From Campylobacter sp. CNRCH_2014_0184h (lineage in GTDB: Bacteria > Campylobacterota > Campylobacteria > Campylobacterales > Campylobacteraceae): a DNA stretch of 64,000 bases. The notes beneath the pieces are model-generated. The model ran no database searches, was not told the DNA's origin, and saw only the letters and a list, made by a program, of their open reading frames with translations. The translations under genes and the position numbers were made by a program. The stretch lies in the NCBI RefSeq assembly GCF_025772985.1, contig NZ_JAKMTB010000002.1:124001-188000 (forward strand). Direction: 5' to 3'. The first letter of the stretch is position 1, and every line of letters starts with the position of its first letter. Positions 56,967 to 64,000 of this stretch are shown here, piece by piece.

Positions 56967-58151
56967 CTAACTATATATTTTTAATTTTTTGATGCTTTTT
57001 GCAATTTGTTTTATTATATTTTCATCATAAGAATTTTGGTCTAAATGATTATATTTAAAATAATTTTTCAACTTTTTAATGCTTTTTTCTTCAAACATAG
57101 TTGCAAAATAGCATAATAAAAATTTTATTTTTTCTAATTCTTCTTCAAGATTTGTTTGAGATTTTACAATTTTTTTCTTTAAAAAAACTAATTCTTTTCT
57201 TAGTTTAAAAGCTATTAAAGACTTTAAAATTTGATTTTTTCCTTGATAAAATTCATAATCATTTTTTAAAATAAAATCCGCATCAAGAAAAATATCATTA
57301 ATTTTTTCATCGCTTAAAATAAAAATATATTTTTCTAGTTCAAACTCATGGTATTTTTTCATATTAATTTGATTTATCAAAAATGAAAATTGTTGTTTTA
57401 GCTTATTTTGAATATTTTTTTCAAAAAGAGCATCAAAAACATCAAGACAAAAACAAATTTGTTTAAGGCTTATAAAACATTGTTCCAAGTTTTTTTCACT
57501 TGAATTTTTTAAAAAATTTAATCTGTCATTTTTTAAGTTTTTTAAAAGAACGAAAAGTAAAATTTTACCAGCTGAAAAACTTTGAATTTGATTTGGAAAA
57601 TGCAAGTTAATATCTTTTTGTTTATCTAAAATTTTAATACATCTAGCACTATCAAAAACTTTAGAAAGATCCCCATATAATGCTAAATTTTTACTATAAA
57701 AATTCTCATCATCTGTAATTTCTTTATAATTTTTAAAAAAATGAGGTAAATCAAACCGCTTTGCTTCTTCAACGGTGGAAAAAATCACTTTTAAAATGAC
57801 CAAATTTTTTAAATTGTTTTTAAATTTATAAAGGAAAAATTGGGTATTATCAAGCTCAAAACTAATTCTTGTTTTTTTTATTATATTGGTTATAGCATTT
57901 TTACTTTTTTGATGTTTAAATTCTTTTTTAGATATTTTATGAGTTTTTTTATCTAAAATATCATGTAATTTATAAAATGTAAATTGATAATAATCTTGAT
58001 TGATTTTTTTATATTTGATATCACAAAAAGGATTTATACGTGTAAAAAATACACGTATTTTATCCTTAGAATAAGCAAGTTTTTCTTCTTTTAAAATTTT
58101 GATAAAATCATCGTTTTCAATTAAAAAGCGTCTTTGTACTTCACAAATCAT
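56967..58151 (-). CDS. Degenerate CYTH domain protein, possible CHAD C-terminus
   Basis: The 394-residue protein starts ICEVQRRFLI, a variant of the CYTH ExExK start (E-x-Q-x-R here). Later segments (KKTRISFELD, LVILKVIFSTVEEAKRF, YKEITDDENFYSKNLAL) follow the CYTH order, though the usual ExE of the sixth strand is gone. The rest (about 205-394) is helical and lysine-rich, as in CHAD domains, but histidines are few. Loss of tunnel acidic residues suggests no triphosphatase activity. Start at 58151 is two bases before the perR stop; a start at 58175 overlaps perR. Hypothetical in related genomes as far as I recall. Confidence 0.65.
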   Translation of the reverse strand: MICEVQRRFLIENDDFIKILKEEKLAYSKDKIRVFFTRINPFCDIKYKKINQDYYQFTFYKLHDILDKKTHKISKKEFKHQKSKNAITNIIKKTRISFELDNTQFFLYKFKNNLKNLVILKVIFSTVEEAKRFDLPHFFKNYKEITDDENFYSKNLALYGDLSKVFDSARCIKILDKQKDINLHFPNQIQSFSAGKILLFVLLKNLKNDRLNFLKNSSEKNLEQCFISLKQICFCLDVFDALFEKNIQNKLKQQFSFLINQINMKKYHEFELEKYIFILSDEKINDIFLDADFILKNDYEFYQGKNQILKSLIAFKLRKELVFLKKKIVKSQTNLEEELEKIKFLLCYFATMFEEKSIKKLKNYFKYNHLDQNSYDENIIKQIAKSIKKLKIYS

Positions 58152-58152
58152 T

Positions 58153-58563
58153 TTACTTGCAAAATTTACAACCATTCACATAAGCAAACACGCCAAGATA
58201 GTCAATAATATTACCAATCTTTTTCTCAAGATCTTCTTGGTATTTATTAATCCCGCTATCTTCATAGCGCACATCTTCTATGTGATTGCATTTACTGCAA
58301 ATTACATGAATATGTGGATATTCATAAATATCATAACAAGTTTTTTGATTTGGAGTATTAATTTCTACTACCAAACCTTGTTCTTTTAAGGTATTTAAAT
58401 TTTTATATACCGTAGCTAATGAGATAGAAGGATATTCTTCTTTAATACTTTCATACAAAGATTCTATATTAGGATGCTCGTGGCGTTTTAAAATTTTTAA
58501 AATACAAAGTCTTTGTGGAGTAGCTTTTAAATCACAGTTTTTAAGCATTTGAATAAGTTCCAT
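58153..58563 (-). CDS. perR: PerR, Fur-family peroxide regulator
   Basis: A 136-residue Fur-type repressor: winged helix with SLATVYKNLNTL as recognition helix, metal-binding HIHVICSKC, and structural zinc pairs C-S-K-C and C-K-F-C. The place between dxs and ubiE matches Cj0322 PerR of C. jejuni, which represses katA and ahpC with iron. ahpC is in this window. A Fur identity is possible by sequence alone. Confidence 0.88.
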   Translation of the reverse strand: MELIQMLKNCDLKATPQRLCILKILKRHEHPNIESLYESIKEEYPSISLATVYKNLNTLKEQGLVVEINTPNQKTCYDIYEYPHIHVICSKCNHIEDVRYEDSGINKYQEDLEKKIGNIIDYLGVFAYVNGCKFCK

Positions 58564-58591
58564 AGTCTATTCTCCAAATATTTTTACTTAT

Positions 58592-58597
58592 AGTATA
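58592..58597 (-). promoter_or_regulatory. -10 element (TATACT) for perR
   Basis: On the minus strand TATACT lies 29 bases before the perR start, with a TTGGAGA ribosome site after it. Confidence 0.45.
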
Positions 58598-58623
58598 ACT
58601 CTTTTTTTATAAAAAAATGATTA

Positions 58624-58652
58624 TATTAAAAGATATTTTTTATCTTTTAATA
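58624..58652 (-). terminator. Terminator of the fliF-fliG-fliH-dxs unit
   Basis: A perfect 12-bp inverted repeat (TATTAAAAGATA, 5-base loop, TATCTTTTAATA) overlaps the dxs stop; on the minus strand a T7 run follows after a few bases. Confidence 0.75.
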
Positions 58653-60476
58653 AATTTTAATTTTTTGACACAATGAATCAATATCAAGTTCTAAAAATTT
58701 TTCCACTTCACTTGTTTTGCCATGGGCTATAAATTGATCTTCAAATTCAAAACTTACTAGTTTTATATGATAAAGATTTTCTTTTTGTAAAAAATTTGCA
58801 ATCAAACTTCCCACTCCACCTATTTTAGCACTATCTGAAAAAACAAACCAAGTTTTTGTATCTTTTGCCAACTCTTTTAAAAGCTCTTCATCTAAAGGCT
58901 TTGCAAAAATCAAATCTATTAAGCTCGCATAATCTAGTCCAAGTTTATCTAAAGCTAATTTTGCCTTAGCCACACCTTGACCAAAACCTAAAAATACTTT
59001 ATCGCTTTGTACTTTAGATAAAATTTGAGCTTTAGCAAGTTTTATCTCACATGGATTAAAATCATCATTTAATAAAAAATTACCCCTAGGATAGCGAAAA
59101 GCAAAAACGCCTTGATGAAAATATGCATATTCCATAATATTTTCCATCATAGCCTCATCTCTTGGAGCTGCTAGAGTAATATTTGGTATAGCACTTAAAA
59201 AGCTAATATCAAAAACACCCTGATGAGTTTCTCCATCTTCTCCTACAATTCCTGCTCTATCCATAGCTATAACTACATTTAAATTCATAATAGCACAATC
59301 ATGAATTACTTGATCATAAGCTCTTTGCATAAAAGTACTATAAATTGCTATAAAAGGTTTAAAACCTTCTTTTGCCATAGCCGCCATAGAAGTAACTGCA
59401 TGTTGTTCTGCAATTGCGACATCCCAAAAACGTTCAGGGTATTTCTCTATTAATTTATCAAGTCCAGTACCACTTGGCATAGCAGCAGTTACACCCACTA
59501 TATTTTCATATTTTTGAGCTAAATTCAGTAGGGTATTTGAAAAAATTTCTGTGGCGCTTTTTTTACTTATATTTGCCTTTAAACTCTCCCCGCTACTTCT
59601 ATCAAAAGCACCTACTCCATGCCATTTAGCATTTTTTCCCTCGGCTAATGCATAACCCTTGCCTTTGATAGTTTGCGCATGCACAACGCAAGGTTTTTTC
59701 ATAGCTTTTGCTTGATTGAGCGCATTAATAACCTCATTTAAATTATGTCCATCAATGGGACCAATATACTCAAGCCCTAATTCTTCAAATAAAAGTCCAG
59801 GTGTGATAAGTCTTAAGCCCTCTTCAAAACGCTTTGCCATATAAGAAGCGCCTTGAGGAAAGTATTCTAAAAGATTTTCTATGCGTTTTTTAAATTTTTG
59901 ATAAAACTGCGTTGCCATTGCCTGAGAAAGGTATTTTGAAATAGCTCCAATTGGCCTTGATATACTCATTTCATTATCATTTAAAATGATCACACAAGGG
60001 TATTCTCTATCACCAAGTTCATTTAAAGCTTCATAAGCCATACCCGCACTTAGCGCTCCATCGCCTATTAATACAACAGGCAAACGATCTTCATCTTTTA
60101 ATCTTATAGCCTTGCAAGCTCCAACTGCTAAAGATATAGAAGTGCTTGAATGTCCTGCTACAAAATAATCTCCCTCATCAGGCTTTGTATAACCACTTAA
60201 ACCATTAAATTGCCTTAGAGTTTGAAAATTATTTATTTTACCACTTAAAAGCTTGTGTGGATAAGATTGGTGTGAAACATCAAAAATAAAAGGATCTTTT
60301 TTTACATCAAAAACATAATGCATTCCTATACTAAGCTCAACTACACCTAAATTTGAACTTAAATGTCCACCATTTTTACTCACTGTGTCTATAATAACTT
60401 CACGCAAATTGTTAGCTAAATTTTCTAGCTCTTTAATTTGCATATTTTTAATATTTAAGTTATTTAAGTCTATCAT
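58647..60476 (-). CDS. dxs: 1-deoxy-D-xylulose-5-phosphate synthase
   Basis: A 609-residue ThDP enzyme with HLSSNLGVVEL, the cofactor motif GDGALSAGMAYEALN to NDN, and AIAEQHAVT in the transketolase-like domain. It starts the MEP isoprenoid pathway. Its ATG overlaps the fliH stop by 4 bases, so a metabolic gene ends a flagellar operon, the same as in C. jejuni. Confidence 0.96.
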   Translation of the reverse strand: MIDLNNLNIKNMQIKELENLANNLREVIIDTVSKNGGHLSSNLGVVELSIGMHYVFDVKKDPFIFDVSHQSYPHKLLSGKINNFQTLRQFNGLSGYTKPDEGDYFVAGHSSTSISLAVGACKAIRLKDEDRLPVVLIGDGALSAGMAYEALNELGDREYPCVIILNDNEMSISRPIGAISKYLSQAMATQFYQKFKKRIENLLEYFPQGASYMAKRFEEGLRLITPGLLFEELGLEYIGPIDGHNLNEVINALNQAKAMKKPCVVHAQTIKGKGYALAEGKNAKWHGVGAFDRSSGESLKANISKKSATEIFSNTLLNLAQKYENIVGVTAAMPSGTGLDKLIEKYPERFWDVAIAEQHAVTSMAAMAKEGFKPFIAIYSTFMQRAYDQVIHDCAIMNLNVVIAMDRAGIVGEDGETHQGVFDISFLSAIPNITLAAPRDEAMMENIMEYAYFHQGVFAFRYPRGNFLLNDDFNPCEIKLAKAQILSKVQSDKVFLGFGQGVAKAKLALDKLGLDYASLIDLIFAKPLDEELLKELAKDTKTWFVFSDSAKIGGVGSLIANFLQKENLYHIKLVSFEFEDQFIAHGKTSEVEKFLELDIDSLCQKIKIY

Positions 60477-61291
60477 TCATTAACCATATTTTTGATTTTT
60501 TGCAAACGATTATTAAGGTTTGATTCTATATTGCCTGCATCACTTAATATTAAAATACTCCCCTTATTAATCGCATCATCAAGGCTAAATTTGATACTAC
60601 TTTGCTCTTGTTCTAAATGTGATTTTACATATTCAAAATCATCAGGATTTAATTTTAATTCTATCTTAGTAGCATTTTTAAGCTCATTCATAAGTTCTTT
60701 TGCCAAATTTAAGGCTATAAGTGAAGAATTTTCCTCAAGTTCTTTTGCAATTACCTCTTTTGCGATAATTACAGCTGTATCGGCTAATTCTTTTTCATTT
60801 TTAGATAAAAACTCATTTAAATTTTGCACTGTATTTTCAAGTTTTTCTACACTTTTTAAGTATTTTTCTTTTAAAGCTTCTAATTCACTTTCAAAATTTT
60901 TTTGAGCTTGTTCATAACCTTCTTTGGTAAATTTTTCTTTTGCATGTTCTAATTCTGTATTTAAGCGATTGTTAAATTCAGCCTCTTGGCTTTCTATTTG
61001 CATTTGTAATTTAATAATATTTCCTGACATTTCATCAGTTTTTTTAAGCAAATCTTCTACAAAATCAGGTTGGATTTGTGGTTGTGGGACTTGTGGGGTA
61101 GTTTCTACTGTTTGATTTTCCACTGCTTGCTGAGTAGTATTTTGAGCCAGAGGAGCTTGATTTATAGTTTGAGTTTCTTCTTGTTTTTGCTCTTCATTAG
61201 AAGACATTTCACTCATAACTTTAAAATGATATCCTTCAACTACATGAGCAGAAATATTTTCAGGTGAAATTACATTAGTTAATTTAGCCAT
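60473..61291 (-). CDS. fliH: FliH, regulator of the flagellar export ATPase
   Basis: A 272-residue protein with a glutamine/threonine/proline-rich N-terminal region (about 35-75), a long coiled coil (about 85-170) and a C-terminal globular domain with LNPDDFEYVKSHL, the FliH/YscL pattern. It binds FliI. Four bases separate it from fliG. Confidence 0.88.
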   Translation of the reverse strand: MAKLTNVISPENISAHVVEGYHFKVMSEMSSNEEQKQEETQTINQAPLAQNTTQQAVENQTVETTPQVPQPQIQPDFVEDLLKKTDEMSGNIIKLQMQIESQEAEFNNRLNTELEHAKEKFTKEGYEQAQKNFESELEALKEKYLKSVEKLENTVQNLNEFLSKNEKELADTAVIIAKEVIAKELEENSSLIALNLAKELMNELKNATKIELKLNPDDFEYVKSHLEQEQSSIKFSLDDAINKGSILILSDAGNIESNLNNRLQKIKNMVNE

Positions 61292-61295
61292 AATC

Positions 61296-62324
61296 TTACT
61301 CTATCATCTCATCAGCCTCACCCACTTGGATAAGACCTTGTTCTGCAAGTTTTTGCACCACTTCTACAACTTTTCTTTGTGCTTCTTCTACATCTTTTAC
61401 ACGCACAGCACCCAAAAAGCCCATTTCTTCTACAAAAGCTTCAGCAGCACGCGTTGACATATTTGCCATAAATTTTTGCTTTAAATCCTCGCTTGCACCC
61501 TTTAAACCTATCATCAAATCGCGTTTATCAGCAGCTTTTAAAACTTCTCTAATCGCATTAGTACTAAGCTGAGAAATATCATCAAAAGTAAACATTAAAT
61601 CTTTAATGGTTGTAGCAAGTTTTTCATCACTTTGCTCAATATAAGAAAGTGTTGTTTTGGATGCTTTTTGACCCAAGCGATTAAGCACTTCAGCAACCGC
61701 TCTTGGACCACCCACTTCAACTTTATAAGAAGTAAGACTTTCAAGTTTACTTTCAAGCACCGCAGATACTCTTTTGATAATTGAAGGTGAAATATCCCCA
61801 AGATTTGCCATTCTTATTACAACCTCAGCCCTTAACTCATCGCTAAAATATTCCAAAGTTTCAGCAGCTTGAGTAGTATCCATATGAGCTAAAATCAAAG
61901 CTATGGTTTGAGGGTGTTCTTTAATGATAAAGTCAGCAAGCTGTTGTGGTTTGATTTGAGAAAGATAAGCAAAATTTTGATTATTTTCCATACTTTTGGT
62001 AAGTTTTTCCAAAATTTTATTGGCAATTTCAGGGCCAAAAGTTCTAAATAAAATTTCTTTTGCATATTCCAAACCGCCACTTTTTAGGTATTGGTTTGAT
62101 TGTAATAAAGTATAAAATTCTTCTAAAACTGCAGTAGCAACTGGTTTGTCAACATTTTTTGCTAAAGCGATATAGCGAGAAATTTCAGTGATGACATTAA
62201 TATCCATATGAGAAAATAAAACTGTCGTTACATCTTCTCCAAGTTGAATTAAAAAAATTGCGACCTTTTCTGGCATAGAAAGGTCATCATAGACCATTTT
62301 TTGTTCTTCACTAAGCTTTATCAT
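61296..62324 (-). CDS. fliG: FliG, flagellar motor switch protein
   Basis: A 342-residue protein with the three FliG domains: the N-terminal part that binds FliF, a middle EHPQTIALILAH motif with GGPRAVAEVLN, and the torque domain with MFTFDDI, MIGLKGAS and SKRAAEAF-like NMSTRAAEAFVEEM. It contacts MotA, encoded at 43.4 kb. It shares one base with the fliF stop. Confidence 0.96.
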   Translation of the reverse strand: MIKLSEEQKMVYDDLSMPEKVAIFLIQLGEDVTTVLFSHMDINVITEISRYIALAKNVDKPVATAVLEEFYTLLQSNQYLKSGGLEYAKEILFRTFGPEIANKILEKLTKSMENNQNFAYLSQIKPQQLADFIIKEHPQTIALILAHMDTTQAAETLEYFSDELRAEVVIRMANLGDISPSIIKRVSAVLESKLESLTSYKVEVGGPRAVAEVLNRLGQKASKTTLSYIEQSDEKLATTIKDLMFTFDDISQLSTNAIREVLKAADKRDLMIGLKGASEDLKQKFMANMSTRAAEAFVEEMGFLGAVRVKDVEEAQRKVVEVVQKLAEQGLIQVGEADEMIE

Positions 62325-64000
62325 CAGATATCCTTCTCACCAAATTCAGCTTCATTTTCAACAAGTTTTTGTAACAATAATGCCACTTCTTCACCTTTTT
62401 CATTAGCCACTGCTCTTAATTTTTCGAGCAAGACATCATATTGAAGTGCATCTTCATCAAAATTATCCCCAAAGCCAAGTTGTTCTTCAACTTTCTTACG
62501 TGCTGCGTTGAATTTTTCAATAGCATCTTCAGCCTCGTCAATGATTTGCCCGTCTTTTCCTTCCATCTCTTCTTCAAGCTTGATATCTGCAAGCATTTTT
62601 TGTGAAAATGGCACAATAACTTTTTTATAAAAGATGAAAAGTAAAATCGCAGCAAAGACATACTTAACAGGCGGGATAAATGGCTCAACAAATCTTGAAT
62701 AGAAAGTTTGAACCTTATTTTCAACTTTAGCTGTTCTATGAAATTCCAAATTATTTACTTCAACCGCATCACCTCTAGCAAGATTAAAACCTATAGCGCC
62801 TTTAGTGAGATTTTCAATAGCTTGAATTTCTTTATCGCTCAAAGGAATATATTCATTAGTAATATTTCCCTGATCATCAGTAATTACTTTGTATTTTCCA
62901 TCTACTACAACGGCTGCAGAAATTCTTTTAACGGTTGCAAATTGCTTAGTGGTATTGGTGATTTTTTTAGAAATTTCATTATTAGTTGTAGTTTGGTTTT
63001 TAGTATAAACCTCGCGTGCACCTTTATCATCTAAACCTTCTACAGGACCGATGTTTGAAACAGCGCCTGGTACACCTTGATTTTCTTTATCTTTATAACC
63101 TTCTCTATGTTCTTCTAAAGTTTGCTCACTACGCACGACTGTGTTTGGATCATATACTTCACTTTGTGATTCTTCTTTAGAAAAATCATAATCAATACTA
63201 ACCTTTGCTACTACCCTATCATAACCACCCGCAAATGGAGCAATAGAAGCAACAATTTTTTGCTCTAATTCATATTCTTGATCTCTTTTATATTTAATTT
63301 GAGCAGCAATTAAATCACTCTCAAAAGCACCCTCATCATCTAAAGGAATACCTTTTTGATCCATGATTTTTACATTTTCAGGGGTGAGTTTTGTCACTGA
63401 AGAAGCAATTAAGTTTTTAATCCCCATAATTTGCTTTTTATTAAGCTTTAAGCCTTCTTTTATCGTCAAAGCTACTGAAGCAGTTGGTGGGACTTGTTGT
63501 TGAGTAAAAAGTGTATCTTTAGCAAAAGCAATATGCACTGTGGCGCTATGAATAGGCTCTAAACTTTCAATCGTTCTAGCAAGCTCACCTTCTAATGCTC
63601 TTTGGTATTTTACCTTTTGCTCAGCTTCTGTTGCGCCAAATTCTTGTTTATCAAAAAGCTCAAAACCTACTTTATTATCTTTTGGCAATAACCCTGCAGA
63701 AGCAATAGCTAAACGCTGCTTATATACTTGTTCATTAGGTACTAAAATAGTTCCTTCATCACGCAAAATATAAGGAACCCCACTTTTTTCAAGTTGCGTT
63801 ACTATCATCGCTGAATCGCTAGTATTAGCATTTTCGAATAATACTGAATATCCAGCCTCACTAGCTACTGTAGAACCACTTCTAAAAAGGGTTAAAAATA
63901 CTAAAAATCCAACTACAACAACAATAGAAGCAGCAATGATAATACGCTGTCTTAAACTTAAATTTTGATAAAGCTGACCTACTTGGTGCAGTATAGTTTT
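62324..64000 (-). CDS. fliF: FliF, flagellar MS-ring protein (5' end outside the window)
   Basis: The frame is open to the right edge. The visible protein includes a first membrane helix (IIIAASIVVVVGFLVFL) close to the edge, the periplasmic ring-building domains with LEGELARTIESLE and PFAGGYDRVVAKVSIDYDF, a second helix (YVFAAILLFIFY) and a C-terminal tail that binds FliG. Only about 10 codons seem missing. fliF-fliG-fliH-dxs form one unit. Confidence 0.95.
   Translation of the reverse strand, partial: KTILHQVGQLYQNLSLRQRIIIAASIVVVVGFLVFLTLFRSGSTVASEAGYSVLFENANTSDSAMIVTQLEKSGVPYILRDEGTILVPNEQVYKQRLAIASAGLLPKDNKVGFELFDKQEFGATEAEQKVKYQRALEGELARTIESLEPIHSATVHIAFAKDTLFTQQQVPPTASVALTIKEGLKLNKKQIMGIKNLIASSVTKLTPENVKIMDQKGIPLDDEGAFESDLIAAQIKYKRDQEYELEQKIVASIAPFAGGYDRVVAKVSIDYDFSKEESQSEVYDPNTVVRSEQTLEEHREGYKDKENQGVPGAVSNIGPVEGLDDKGAREVYTKNQTTTNNEISKKITNTTKQFATVKRISAAVVVDGKYKVITDDQGNITNEYIPLSDKEIQAIENLTKGAIGFNLARGDAVEVNNLEFHRTAKVENKVQTFYSRFVEPFIPPVKYVFAAILLFIFYKKVIVPFSQKMLADIKLEEEMEGKDGQIIDEAEDAIEKFNAARKKVEEQLGFGDNFDEDALQYDVLLEKLRAVANEKGEEVALLLQKLVENEAEFGEKDI

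Overview
The window is low-GC chromosomal DNA from a Campylobacter species. Evidence: AT-rich coding, short AT-rich spacers, TATAAT-type promoters without a clear -35, poly-G contingency tracts, a futalosine-type menaquinone gene, and a gene order that follows long stretches of C. jejuni. From memory, the left end matches Cj1379-Cj1381, positions 3.3-36 kb match the Cj1285-Cj1316 flagellin-glycosylation region with large differences, and 37-64 kb match Cj0335-Cj0318 and Cj0336-Cj0348. The joins between these blocks differ from C. jejuni, so a relative such as the C. lari group is plausible; the species cannot be fixed by reading alone.

Layout. 1-1.9 kb: end of selB, a DsbC-like protein and a lipoprotein. 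1.9-10.3 kb: housekeeping metabolism (gdhA, mqnA, malic enzyme, gltX2, SurA-like chaperone, accC-accB, dcd). 10.3-36.4 kb: flagellin glycan locus. Its first arm (+) is pseB-pseC followed by a phase-variable DUF4910 gene and a carrier-protein module (acetyltransferase, two ACPs, methyltransferase, VOC protein, FkbH-like HAD, KAS III) that fits assembly of a glyceric-acid-type substituent. A phase-variable DUF2920 gene lies opposite. The second arm (+) is pseF-maf-pseG, a formyltransferase-like gene, a PIG-L deacetylase and a PseH domain fused to an ATP-grasp ligase. The third arm (-) runs pseA-hisH-hisF into a block with no counterpart that I recall in the C. jejuni flagellar locus.

That block is the most interesting part. 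It encodes a cytidylyltransferase-PEP mutase fusion with the EDKxxxxxNS signature, a phosphonopyruvate decarboxylase, a CDP-alcohol phosphotransferase, an APS-kinase-like protein, a radical SAM/SPASM protein, a methyltransferase, a second PseG-like protein and a phase-variable DegT-type aminotransferase. Together they predict C-P bond formation, CMP activation and transfer of a phosphonate to a glycan or lipid. A partial duplication (26.5 and 32.7 kb) with a deletion remnant shows that the block has been rearranged. No pseI (NeuB-like synthase) is present in the window.

36.5-64 kb: a TauE/SafE permease, flhB, ahpC, fdxA, ndk, the DUF177-rpmF-plsX-fabH lipid cluster, motA-motB, polA, an MFS transporter, a nucleoside hydrolase, a YqaA-like membrane protein, an isolated trpB with a possible Trp leader peptide, uvrA, serC, xseA, ubiE, a degenerate CYTH protein, perR, dxs and fliH-fliG-fliF. 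No rRNA, tRNA, CRISPR, insertion sequence or prophage was seen.
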